Of a stretch of DNA of 11,667 nt, positions 1 to 5,999 are shown one piece after another (position 1 is the first letter of the stretch; every line of letters begins with the position of its first letter). Source of the stretch: Candidatus Omnitrophota bacterium (lineage in GTDB: Bacteria > Omnitrophota > Gorgyraeia > Zapsychrales > Fredricksoniimonadaceae); NCBI GenBank assembly GCA_016196515.1, contig JACPXN010000027.1, forward strand, positions 1 to 11,667. Direction: 5' to 3'. Below the pieces are notes generated by a model. That model was not told the DNA's origin, did not search any database, and saw nothing but the letters and a program-made list of their open reading frames with translations. The position numbers were made by a program, and so were the translations under genes.

Positions 1-1
1 C

Positions 2-751
2 GAGAAAGTCATGGACATCCAGCGCGCTTTGGGGTCTGACATGGTCATGCCGCTGGATGAATGTTCGCCCCATCCCTGCGAGCGCAAAAAAGCCATGCGC
101 GGTTTTAAGCGCACCACGGCCTGGGCCAAGCGCTGCAAGGATCATTTTTACAAAACCGGTATGCATGAGGCAGGCCAGCGTTTGTTCGCCATTGTCCAGG
201 GCGCGGGCCATGAAGACCTGCGCCGTCAAAGCGCCGAAGAACTGGTCGCGCTGGACTTAGACGGTTATGCCGTCGGCGGGGTCAGTGTCGGGGAAACGGT
301 CACGGAAATGTTCGAGGCCCTGGGCTGGACCATTCCTTTTTTACCGGCGGACAAGCCGCGGTATTTCATGGGCATCGGCCTGCCGGACCAGATCGTCAAG
401 GCCGTGGGGACGGGCATGGACATGTTCGACACCTGCGTCCCGACCCGTTACGGCCGCCACGGCAGCGCCTTTACAAGCATCGGCAAATTGACCATCCGTA
501 ACGGTGGATTCGTCAAAGATTTCCGTCCGCTGGACGAGGAATGCGATTGCCCTGTTTGCACAAATTACACCCGCGCCTATCTCCGCCATTTGCTTAATCT
601 CAATGAGATCACCGGCGTGCGTCTGATGAGTTATCACAATGTCTATTTTTACGTCAAGCTGATGGAGCGCATCCGTGTTGCCATTGAAGCCGACCATTAC
701 GAAGAGTTCCAAAAAGATTTTTTAACGAAATATCATTCAGAGTTACAATAA
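2..751 (+). CDS. tgt: Queuine/preQ1 tRNA-guanine transglycosylase, 5' part missing
   Basis: Exchanges guanine at tRNA wobble position 34 for preQ1 in the queuosine pathway. The reading frame is open to the window edge, so roughly the first third of the protein is missing. A Met codon at 11 is internal: the residues around it align with the middle of known Tgt proteins. Numbering from that Met, the substrate-pocket segment GYAVGGVSVGE lies at 85-95. The nucleophile Asp is D140 in the GMDMFD motif, and the zinc site is C178, C180, C183 and H209. The spacing D140 to C178 (38 residues) equals D264 to C302 in E. coli Tgt, so the active site and zinc site are intact. The stop is followed after 3 nt by trmD, implying co-transcription and probably translational coupling. 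Confidence 0.95.
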   Translation, partial: EKVMDIQRALGSDMVMPLDECSPHPCERKKAMRGFKRTTAWAKRCKDHFYKTGMHEAGQRLFAIVQGAGHEDLRRQSAEELVALDLDGYAVGGVSVGETVTEMFEALGWTIPFLPADKPRYFMGIGLPDQIVKAVGTGMDMFDTCVPTRYGRHGSAFTSIGKLTIRNGGFVKDFRPLDEECDCPVCTNYTRAYLRHLLNLNEITGVRLMSYHNVYFYVKLMERIRVAIEADHYEEFQKDFLTKYHSELQ

Positions 752-754
752 GCC

Positions 755-1432
755 ATGCTGAGATTCGACATCATCACCATTTTTCCGGACATGTTTGAGG
801 GGGTCTTGCGGGAATCCATCCTCAAACGCGCGCAGGATAAAAAGAAAGTTGTTTTTCACGTCCACGACCTGCGCAAATATTCAGCGGACAAAAAACACCG
901 CAGGGTGGACGACCGTCCTTTCGGCGGGGGGCCGGGCATGGTCCTGTCGCCCCAACCGCTGTTTGACGCCGTGCGCAAGATCAAGGGCAAACGTTCGGCC
1001 AGGGTCATTCTCATGTCCCCTTCCGGCAAACCGTTGACACAGGTGCATGCCAAACGCCTGGCGCAGGAGCGCAATCTCATCATCATTTGCGGCCATTATG
1101 AGGGCATTGACGAGCGCGTACGGCTGGCGCTGGCGGACGAGGAGATCTCCATCGGCGATTATGTCTTGACCGGCGGGGAGGTCCCGGCCATGGCCGTGGC
1201 GGACGCGGTCACGCGGCTTGTTCCCGGTGTCTTGGGCAAGGAAGCATCGCTTCAAAATGAATCGTTTGAGGACAACATGCTCGAGTGTCCCCATTACACC
1301 CGGCCGGCAAATTTTCGTGGCGCAAAGGTGCCGGCTGTGTTATTATCTGGCGATCATGAAGCCATCAAAACGTGGCGTCGTCGGCAGGCCTTGGCCAAAA
1401 CGAAGAAGGTCAGGCCGGATTTATTGACGTAG
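755..1432 (+). CDS. trmD: tRNA (guanine-N1-)-methyltransferase TrmD
   Basis: SPOUT-family enzyme that methylates G37 of tRNAs with SAM, preventing +1 frameshifting. The protein has 225 residues, slightly shorter than E. coli TrmD (255) because the C-terminal tail is short. Visible family motifs are VDDRPFGGGPGMV (51-63), GHYEGIDERV (113-122), SIGDYVLTGGEVPAM (132-146) and the C-terminal HYTRP (180-184). R154 of E. coli is present at the same number. The catalytic general base D169 of E. coli is Glu here (E169, codon at 1259). The ATG lies 3 nt after the tgt stop. The common bacterial partners rpsP and rimM are not next to it; tgt takes the upstream position. Confidence 0.96.
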   Translation: MLRFDIITIFPDMFEGVLRESILKRAQDKKKVVFHVHDLRKYSADKKHRRVDDRPFGGGPGMVLSPQPLFDAVRKIKGKRSARVILMSPSGKPLTQVHAKRLAQERNLIIICGHYEGIDERVRLALADEEISIGDYVLTGGEVPAMAVADAVTRLVPGVLGKEASLQNESFEDNMLECPHYTRPANFRGAKVPAVLLSGDHEAIKTWRRRQALAKTKKVRPDLLT

Positions 1433-1443
1433 GGGGTTTGGAA

Positions 1444-1806
1444 ATGGGTGCCGGTAACATTGAAAAGATCAAAATGCTCGACGATCAGCAGGCGCGCAAG
1501 GACCTGCCCGTGTTTGACGTCGGCGATACGGTCAAGATGAAGATCAAGGTCAAAGAAGCCGACAAGATGCGCATCCATCCTTTTGAAGGCGTCGTCATCA
1601 AAAAAACAGGCCGTGGTTTGGCCTGTGCTTTTACGGTGCGCAAAATTTCTTTCGGTGAAGGCGTGGAGAGGACGTTTCCCATCCATTCACCGGTCATCGA
1701 CAAGATCGAGGTCGTGGCCAAAGGCGTCGTCAAGCGCGCCAAATTGTATTATTTGCGTGATCGTTTAGGCAAACAATCCCGCGTGAAAGTTGACCAAGGC
1801 GAATAA
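1444..1806 (+). CDS. rplS: 50S ribosomal protein L19
   Basis: L19 sits at the 30S-50S interface. The 120-residue product carries the family signature: the FDVGDTVKMKIKVKE strand region, RIHPFEGVVIKK, then the C-terminal RAKLYYLRDRLGKQSR. I start it at ATG 1444, 11 nt after the trmD stop, because a G-rich stretch at 1432-1436 can serve as ribosome binding site and because this gives the normal L19 length. An in-frame ATG at 1372 lies inside trmD and would add 24 residues unlike L19. The 3' end overlaps the proposed rnhB start by 17 nt. Confidence 0.95.
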   Translation: MGAGNIEKIKMLDDQQARKDLPVFDVGDTVKMKIKVKEADKMRIHPFEGVVIKKTGRGLACAFTVRKISFGEGVERTFPIHSPVIDKIEVVAKGVVKRAKLYYLRDRLGKQSRVKVDQGE

Positions 1807-2443
1807 AATTTTTCCCCTGTCGGACCATGAAACGGAAGCCCAAAACCAGGGCTTCCGTTTTATTTTCGGCATTGACGAGGTGGGCCGGGGGCCCTTGGCC
1901 GGTCCGGTGGTGGCCGCGGCCGTATGCCTGACATCGTCTGATTTTTCTTGTCCCATCAACGATTCCAAGAAAATGACGCCTGTGTTGCGCGAGCGGGCCT
2001 TCCATGAGATATTCGAAAAAGCGCACGTGGGGATCGGGATCATCAGCGAAGCCGTCATTGATATTGTGAATATTCTCAACGCGTCTTATCTGGCCATGGA
2101 AGCCGCTGTGGTGGATCTGGTGAGCCGCATGCCGTCGGAGGTCAAGGGCGGACGGGATTTTAAAAAACAGGTCATGCTTTTGGTGGACGGCAACCGGTTC
2201 AAGTCCGCCTTGCCGTACAGGTATAAGGCCATTATCAAGGGAGACGCTCGCTGTTTGTCCATTGCCTGTGCGTCCGTCATTGCCAAGGTCACCCGCGACC
2301 GGGCCATGCAGTGTTATGACCGTGTTTTCCCCCAATACGGGTTTGGCCGGCACAAAGGATATCCGACACAAATGCACCGCGAAGTCCTGCGCCGCTGCGG
2401 GCCGTCCTTGATCCATCGCCGCAGTTTTAAAGATGTGGGATAA
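1790..2443 (+). CDS. rnhB: Ribonuclease HII
   Basis: Cleaves the RNA strand of RNA-DNA hybrids and starts removal of ribonucleotides misincorporated in DNA. The 217-residue product has all four catalytic acids of type 2 RNase H: D29 and E30 in GIDEVGRGPLAGP, D133 in LLVDGN, and D170 in SVIAKVTRD. The C-terminal GFGRHKGYPTQMH motif is also present. The start is TTG 1790, the first start-type codon after an in-frame stop at 1784; no ATG or GTG exists before the catalytic motif. No clear Shine-Dalgarno is seen, so translation probably depends on coupling with rplS, which it overlaps by 17 nt. Codons 14-24 form one arm and loop of a terminator-like hairpin. The exact start is the uncertain part. 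Confidence 0.94.
   Translation: MTKANKIFPLSDHETEAQNQGFRFIFGIDEVGRGPLAGPVVAAAVCLTSSDFSCPINDSKKMTPVLRERAFHEIFEKAHVGIGIISEAVIDIVNILNASYLAMEAAVVDLVSRMPSEVKGGRDFKKQVMLLVDGNRFKSALPYRYKAIIKGDARCLSIACASVIAKVTRDRAMQCYDRVFPQYGFGRHKGYPTQMHREVLRRCGPSLIHRRSFKDVG
1830..1866 (+). terminator. Terminator-like hairpin inside the rnhB 5' end
   Basis: A perfect 12-bp inverted repeat, AAACGGAAGCCC (1830-1841) and GGGCTTCCGTTT (1849-1860), with a 7-nt loop, runs directly into a T-rich tract ending at 1866. It begins 24 nt after the rplS stop and lies wholly inside rnhB codons. It has the form of an intrinsic terminator and could end a share of the rplS transcripts, lowering rnhB expression. Termination activity is inferred. 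Confidence 0.6.
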
Positions 2444-2478
2444 TCCCACTTGTTATTTATCCCACCATGTGGTATATT
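2435..2478 (+). promoter_or_regulatory. Promoter with operator-like repeats for the toxin-antitoxin pair
   Basis: A -35 box TTGTTA (2450-2455) and a -10 box TATATT (2473-2478) are separated by 17 nt. A perfect inverted repeat GTGGGAT-A-ATCCCAC (2435-2449) overlaps the rnhB stop codon. A second ATCCCAC lies at 2459-2465, inside the spacer, followed by GTGG at 2469-2472, so CCAC-CAT-GTGG forms another small dyad. Repeats overlapping the promoter are what one expects for an autoregulated antitoxin; the binding itself is inferred. Confidence 0.6.
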
Positions 2479-2499
2479 TGAAGCAAAGGGAGGGTGTCT

Positions 2500-2811
2500 A
2501 TGAAAACAGAAAATACCACGATCACGATCAGGGAGAAGTTTAAGTCGGCCGGTGTTCGCACGCTGGATTCAAAAAAACGGGTGAGCTTGGGTGATAATGT
2601 GTCTAAAAATATGAAGATTGATTCATACGAGGTTCTTGTTGGCGAGGAGGGGGACATCCTCCTGCGTCCTATGGCGCATGTTCCTGCCCGCGAACGCTGG
2701 ATTTACGAGAACCCGAAAGTTTTAGCGGCCCTCAAAAGGGGGTTAGCGCAGGCCAAAGCCGGTCAAGTCACCAGAATCGATGATATAGGTAAATTCCTGG
2801 AAGATTTATGA
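2500..2811 (+). CDS. AbrB/SpoVT-like antitoxin of a type II toxin-antitoxin pair
   Basis: Predicted 103-residue protein. Residues about 20-58 (from LDSKKRVSLG through YEVLVGEEGDILLRP) resemble the swapped-hairpin AbrB/MazE/SpoVT DNA-binding fold. Residues about 66-103 (WIYENPKVLAALKRGLAQAK and the acidic RIDDIGKFLEDL end) look like the helical toxin-neutralising tail of antitoxins. I chose ATG 2500 over GTG 2494 because a strong Shine-Dalgarno (GGGAGG, 2488-2493) is correctly spaced for 2500. Its stop overlaps the toxin start, giving the usual antitoxin-first coupled arrangement. It probably represses its own promoter through the repeats at 2435-2472. The family call rests on motif resemblance only. 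Confidence 0.7.
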   Translation: MKTENTTITIREKFKSAGVRTLDSKKRVSLGDNVSKNMKIDSYEVLVGEEGDILLRPMAHVPARERWIYENPKVLAALKRGLAQAKAGQVTRIDDIGKFLEDL

Positions 2812-3104
2812 TGTTCAAGTTGATCCTTTCCGATGAGACCAAAGCGGCCTTGGCGGCGCTTAAACATACTCCTCATTTGTCTGCGCAGTTTAAGGCGGTT
2901 TCAAAAGCCTTGGTATTATTACAGGACAATCCGCGTCATCCAAGTTTACAGACCCACAAATATCATGCCATGTCAGGTCCGCAGGAACAGGAGGTTTTTG
3001 AGGCCTATGCCCAACAGCATACGCCCGGCGCATACAGGATTTTCTTTTACTACGGTCCCGGACGGCGGGAAATAACCGTTTTTGCCATCCTGGAGCATTC
3101 ATGA
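2811..3104 (+). CDS. RelE/ParE-like toxin
   Basis: Small protein of 97 residues (98 if it starts at ATG 2808). A first half rich in helix-forming residues (TKAALAALKHTPHLSAQFKAVSKAL) is followed by NPRHPSLQTHKY and a strand-rich end containing EAYAQQHTPGAYRIFFYYG and EITVFAILEHS. That order of helical hairpin then beta sheet, with the YRIFFYYG strand, is typical of the RelE/ParE fold. I prefer ATG 2811 because GGAAG at 2799-2803 is better spaced for it. The start overlaps the antitoxin stop (TGATG). Whether it is an mRNA interferase or a gyrase poison cannot be told from the sequence. It is the only gene pair here not involved in housekeeping. Confidence 0.7.
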   Translation: MFKLILSDETKAALAALKHTPHLSAQFKAVSKALVLLQDNPRHPSLQTHKYHAMSGPQEQEVFEAYAQQHTPGAYRIFFYYGPGRREITVFAILEHS

Positions 3105-3306
3105 TCTTTGACCGCAATGAGGACGGTAATTTTAACATTACCGAAAATACGAACCTTGCGACCTCTGGGTATGGCCTTATAGACCCGACGAATTTCTCCC
3201 CATTCCCTAAAAATCCGGTCATTGCCAGATTTTTTAAACAAATCGCTTGGGTAGGGTCATTGAATTATTGGAAGAGAAACAAAAGCAGGAAGGGCCGAGG
3301 CCTTGA
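3101..3306 (+). pseudogene. Decayed C-terminal fragment of an AlbA_2/HATPase-type regulator
   Basis: The frame beginning at 3101 reads GYGLIDPTNFSPFPKNPV, then IARFFKQIAWV. This strongly resembles a conserved C-terminal segment of the putative transcriptional regulators with AlbA_2 (divergent AAA-4) and HATPase_c_4 domains, where it is usually followed by DELGSG. Here that sequence is lost after residue 51. A different frame (+2 relative, from about 3247 to a TGA at 3304-3306) reads as a charged helix-like tail containing ELLEEKQKQEG, which may be the shifted original end. The N-terminal domains are absent, replaced by the toxin gene whose stop overlaps the first ATG. The match is from memory of the family. 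Outside this remnant, 3105-3313 shows nothing else. Confidence 0.5.
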
Positions 3307-3313
3307 CTTATGC

Positions 3314-3342
3314 TTTACACGGTGGGGAAGTTTTGTTATATT
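3314..3342 (+). promoter_or_regulatory. Promoter of tRNA-Lys
   Basis: TTTACA (3314-3319) and TATATT (3337-3342) match the sigma-70 boxes at 5 of 6 positions each, with an ideal 17-nt spacer. The predicted start point near 3349 is 8 nt before the mature tRNA 5' end. It may also drive thrS, since no terminator is seen between. Confidence 0.65.
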
Positions 3343-3356
3343 AGCCCGTTTTAGTC

Positions 3357-3429
3357 GGGCCATTAGCTCATCCGGTAGAGCGACTGACTCTTAATCAGTA
3401 GGTGGCAGGTTCGAGTCCTGCATGGCCCA
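3357..3429 (+). tRNA. tRNA-Lys (anticodon CUU)
   Basis: A complete 73-nt cloverleaf. The acceptor stem is GGGCCAT (3357-3363) with ATGGCCC (3422-3428) and discriminator A3429. The anticodon stem ACTGA/TCAGT encloses the loop CTCTTAA, giving anticodon CTT (codon AAG). The T arm is GCAGG-TTCGAGT-CCTGC (3405-3421). CCA is not encoded and must be added by the nucleotidyltransferase. Its 3' end is duplicated downstream at 3648-3672. Confidence 0.97.
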
Positions 3430-3433
3430 TATT
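3409..3433 (+). repeat. Direct repeat copy 1 (tRNA-Lys 3' end)
   Basis: Twenty-five nucleotides from the T arm through the acceptor 3' strand and 4 nt beyond the discriminator base. They match 3648-3672 at 24 of 25 positions; the one difference is G3415 versus T3654. The copies lie 239 bp apart, in the manner of attL/attR after integration into a tRNA gene. Confidence 0.85.
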
Positions 3434-3647
3434 AAAGAATTTCTATAAGTTACAGGACGAGAACCTGAAAAGGGGTTGTTAAGGGGAAAAACCTTTTCCC
3501 CTTAAGCATGCGGATCAGTTTGACGGAGGGGTGTGACAGCCCCGTAAAAAGCCCGAAGGGCTTATACGGGACGCCAGAAGGGGAACCTATGGTTCCCCTG
3601 ATGGGGAGCGAGACGAGTCCCGACGGAAGTCGGGACGAGCGAGCGAC
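3434..3647. mobile_element. Small hairpin-rich element between tRNA-tail repeats
   Basis: No protein gene is credible here; the stretch is almost entirely foldable. Four hairpins follow one another: a 12-bp perfect stem TTAAGGGGAAAA/TTTTCCCCTTAA (3479-3505, 3-nt loop); CCCGTAAAAAGCCC with GGGCTTATACGGG around a GAA loop (3541-3570); AGGGGAACC/GGTTCCCCT around TAT (3579-3599); and GTCCCGAC/GTCGGGAC closed by a GGAA tetraloop (3617-3636). The block is bounded on the tRNA side by the real tRNA 3' end and on the thrS side by its near-copy. I read it as a non-autonomous, MITE-like or satellite integrative element with no integrase of its own. A structured leader RNA for thrS is the main alternative. 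Confidence 0.55.
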
Positions 3648-3672
3648 GTTCGATTCCTGCATGGCCCATATT
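3648..3672 (+). repeat. Direct repeat copy 2 (tRNA-Lys 3' end duplicate)
   Basis: A near-identical copy of 3409-3433. The 5' strand of the T stem is not reproduced (CGACG instead of GCAGG), so this copy cannot form a T arm or a tRNA. The repeat therefore starts at the T loop, a usual crossover zone for tRNA-targeting integration. It ends 4 nt before the thrS start codon. Confidence 0.8.
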
Positions 3673-3676
3673 TATT

Positions 3677-5407
3677 ATGGATTATTCCCGCGACATAGAT
3701 AAGTTGCGCCACAGCTGCGCCCACGTCATGGCCCAGGCGGTCAAGGAACTTTGGCCCGAGGTCCAGGTGACCATCGGCCCGGCCATTGACGCCGGTTTTT
3801 ATTATGATTTCGACAAAAAAGAGCCGTTCACCGACCAAGACCTGCGCAAGATCGAAAAGGTCATGGCGCGCATCGTCCGCAAAGACCTTGCGTTCAAGCA
3901 ATCGTCCATGCCCCGTCGGAAAGCCATTGATCTGTTTAGCTCTATGAAAGAAGATTACAAGGTCGAGATCATCGAGAACCTGCCCGACGCCGAAGTGTCC
4001 ATTTTCAAGACCGGCGAGGAATTTTTGGACCTGTGCAAAGGCCCGCACGTGGCATCCACGGGTCTGATCAAGGGCTTTAAACTTTTGTCGGTGGCCGGCG
4101 CTTATTGGCGCGGGGACGAAAAACGCCCCATGCTCCAGCGCATTTACGGCACCGCGTTTTTTACCCAAAAAGAACTCGACTCATATTTGAAAATGCTCGA
4201 AGAGGCGCAAAAGCGCGACCATCGCAAGATCGCCACCCGGCTGGATTTGTTCCACATTTATCACGACACCGCCGGGGCCGGGCTCATTTTCTACCATCCC
4301 AGCGGCGCCATGCTGCGCAAGACCATTGAAGATTATGTGCGCGAAGAGCATTTGAAGCGCGGATATGACCTGGTCTATACGCCCCACATGCTCAAAGGCA
4401 AATTGTGGGAAACTTCCGGCCACGCCGAGCAATACAAAGACAATATGTATTATTTTAAGGTGGACCAGGAAGATTATGCCGTCAAGCCCATGAATTGTCC
4501 CGGGCATATCCTCATTTACGGCTCTCACGTGCGTTCCTATCGCGATCTTCCCATCCGTTATTTTGAACTGGGCACGGTGTACCGTCAGGAAAAGGCGGGG
4601 GTCTTGCACGGGTTATTGCGCGTGCGCGGTTTTACCCAGGATGATGCCCATATTTTCTGCCGGCCAGACCAGATCAAGGACGAGGTCGTGGCGGTGTTGG
4701 ATTTTGTGTTTGCGGTCATGGAGGATTTCGGTTTCAAAGACCTGAACGTCGAACTGTCAACGCGGCCCGAGGGTTCCATGGGTTCGCGGGAGAATTGGGA
4801 CAAGGCCACCTGTGCGCTCAAAGACGCGCTGGAAACCAAAAAACTCAAATATGGCATCCATGAAGGCGAGGGCGCTTTTTACGGCCCTAAGATAGACATC
4901 AAACTCAAAGACGCCATCGGCAGGCCATGGCAATGCGGCACCATCCAGTGCGATTTCAATTTGCCCGAGCGTTTTGACCTGCATTATATCGACGAGAACG
5001 GTCAGCACGCGCGGCCCATCATGCTGCACCGGGCGATCCTGGGCAGTCTGGAGCGTTTCATCGGCACGCTCATCGAGCATTATTCCGGAAATTTTCCGCT
5101 GTGGCTGGCGCCCCGCCAGGCGGTCATTATCCCCATCAGGCCAGAGCAGGAAGAGTTTGCCCTGGGCGTCCATGAAGCGCTGATCAAGACGGGCTTACGC
5201 GTTGTCCTGGACAACCGCAATGAATCCTTGGGGAAGCGTATCCGCGAGGCGTCGGTCAAGAAAATCCCCTACCAGATCGTGATCGGCGCCAAAGAAGTTG
5301 AGACGGCTCAAGTCTCCGTGCGCAGCCACGCGCAGGGTGATTGGGGGTCCATGACCGTGGAAGCGCTCACAGTCCGCCTGTCCCAACAGATCATTGACAA
5401 GACATAG
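3677..5407 (+). CDS. thrS: Threonine-tRNA ligase lacking the TGS domain
   Basis: Charges tRNA-Thr and removes mischarged serine. The editing domain comes first, with H12 and H16 (HSCAH) and C120 and H124 (CKGPH) as its site. The class II catalytic core follows, with zinc ligands C274, H325 and H451, then the anticodon-binding domain from about residue 485. Every zinc and editing residue is at the E. coli number minus about 60. The 576-residue protein is thus a normal ThrRS with the roughly 60-residue N-terminal TGS domain removed. ATG 3677 is the only ATG after an in-frame TGA at 3599, and no Shine-Dalgarno precedes it. The start lies 4 nt after the tRNA-tail repeat. It heads the thrS-infC-rpmI-rplT-pheS-pheT cluster. 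Confidence 0.96.
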   Translation: MDYSRDIDKLRHSCAHVMAQAVKELWPEVQVTIGPAIDAGFYYDFDKKEPFTDQDLRKIEKVMARIVRKDLAFKQSSMPRRKAIDLFSSMKEDYKVEIIENLPDAEVSIFKTGEEFLDLCKGPHVASTGLIKGFKLLSVAGAYWRGDEKRPMLQRIYGTAFFTQKELDSYLKMLEEAQKRDHRKIATRLDLFHIYHDTAGAGLIFYHPSGAMLRKTIEDYVREEHLKRGYDLVYTPHMLKGKLWETSGHAEQYKDNMYYFKVDQEDYAVKPMNCPGHILIYGSHVRSYRDLPIRYFELGTVYRQEKAGVLHGLLRVRGFTQDDAHIFCRPDQIKDEVVAVLDFVFAVMEDFGFKDLNVELSTRPEGSMGSRENWDKATCALKDALETKKLKYGIHEGEGAFYGPKIDIKLKDAIGRPWQCGTIQCDFNLPERFDLHYIDENGQHARPIMLHRAILGSLERFIGTLIEHYSGNFPLWLAPRQAVIIPIRPEQEEFALGVHEALIKTGLRVVLDNRNESLGKRIREASVKKIPYQIVIGAKEVETAQVSVRSHAQGDWGSMTVEALTVRLSQQIIDKT

Positions 5408-5421
5408 GATTTAGAGATAAT
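5394..5421 (+). promoter_or_regulatory. Promoter of infC inside the thrS 3' end
   Basis: A perfect -35 TTGACA (5394-5399) and a -10 GATAAT (5416-5421, 5 of 6) are separated by 16 nt. The -35 lies in the last thrS codons. The predicted leader to infC is about 30 nt. It would let infC and the ribosomal protein genes be expressed independently of thrS. Confidence 0.65.
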
Positions 5422-5445
5422 AGAACACCTTTAACACTTAAACTT

Positions 5446-5462
5446 AAGGAGGGACAACTATT
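5446..5462 (+). promoter_or_regulatory. Strong Shine-Dalgarno and AUU start codon of infC
   Basis: AAGGAGG (5446-5452) stands 7 nt before ATT 5460-5462. The pairing of an unusually strong ribosome binding site with a rare AUU start is the arrangement through which IF3 represses its own translation in E. coli. It decides the infC start in place of GTG 5511. Confidence 0.85.
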
Positions 5463-5978
5463 CTAAAGCAGATCCGAATCAATCAGCAGATCCGTGCGCG
5501 CGAAGTCCGCGTGATCGGACCCAATTCAGAACAATTAGGCGTTGTCACCATTCAAAAAGCTTTGGAACTTTCCAATGAATTCGGTCTCGACCTCGTGGAG
5601 GTGGCCCCCACCGCTGCCCCGCCGGTGTGCCGCATCATCGATTTCAGCAAATATAAGTACGACCAGGAAAAGAAAGAACGCCGGGTCCGCAGAAGCCAGC
5701 ACGTGACCCATTTGAAGCAGATCCGTCTCAAGCCCCATATCGGCAACCATGATTTGCAGATCAAAATGGACCAGGCCATCGCTTTTTTGTCCAAAAAGGA
5801 CAAGGTCAAGATCAATCTGGTGTTCCACGGCCGCGAAATGAGTTTCCGCGACCAGTGGCGCTCGGTGCTCGACAGGGTTGTGGCCATGACTTCAGCGCAC
5901 GCGACGATCGAAAAAACACCGCTGGCCGAGGGACGCATCGTGTCCATGGTGTTGGCACCCAAGGCGGATACTAAATAA
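5460..5978 (+). CDS. infC: Translation initiation factor IF-3
   Basis: Binds the 30S subunit, prevents premature 50S joining and checks the start codon and initiator tRNA. The 172-residue product from AUU 5460 begins with LKQIRINQQIRAREVRVIG, which matches the conserved IF3 N-terminus (RINxxIRAxEVRxIG). Starting at GTG 5511 would cut this away. The N-domain runs to about residue 70 (LDLVEVAPTAAPPVCRIIDF signature), followed by a basic linker. The C-domain carries KQIRLKPHIGNHDLQIKM and the VFHGREMSF motif, and ends in IVSMVLAPK. No upstream in-frame ATG, GTG or TTG fits. Autoregulation through AUU discrimination is inferred from the E. coli precedent. rpmI follows after 21 nt. Confidence 0.96.
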   Translation: MLKQIRINQQIRAREVRVIGPNSEQLGVVTIQKALELSNEFGLDLVEVAPTAAPPVCRIIDFSKYKYDQEKKERRVRRSQHVTHLKQIRLKPHIGNHDLQIKMDQAIAFLSKKDKVKINLVFHGREMSFRDQWRSVLDRVVAMTSAHATIEKTPLAEGRIVSMVLAPKADTK

Positions 5979-5999
5979 AGCAGGAGAAAGGGGCCAACC

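Noticed and set aside
1372..1443. Longer L19 starting inside trmD
   Set aside because: The extra 24 residues do not resemble L19, and ATG 1444 has a better context and gives the usual length.
3453..3467. T-arm-like mini hairpin (CAGG, 7-nt loop, CCTG) just after tRNA-Lys
   Set aside because: A 4-bp stem is expected by chance in this sequence, and the loop lacks the conserved T-loop bases.
3648..3672. A second tRNA or a tmRNA-like 3' half
   Set aside because: The T-stem 5' strand is missing and no matching acceptor 5' strand exists other than that of the real tRNA-Lys.
3508..3702. Possible small proteins across the hairpin island between tRNA-Lys and thrS
   Set aside because: The frames on both strands simply read through inverted repeats and the tRNA tail copy, lack ribosome binding sites, and overlap thrS or the repeats.
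5511..5513. GTG as the infC start
   Set aside because: It removes the conserved RINQQIRAREVR segment and has no ribosome binding site, whereas ATT 5460 has a strong one.
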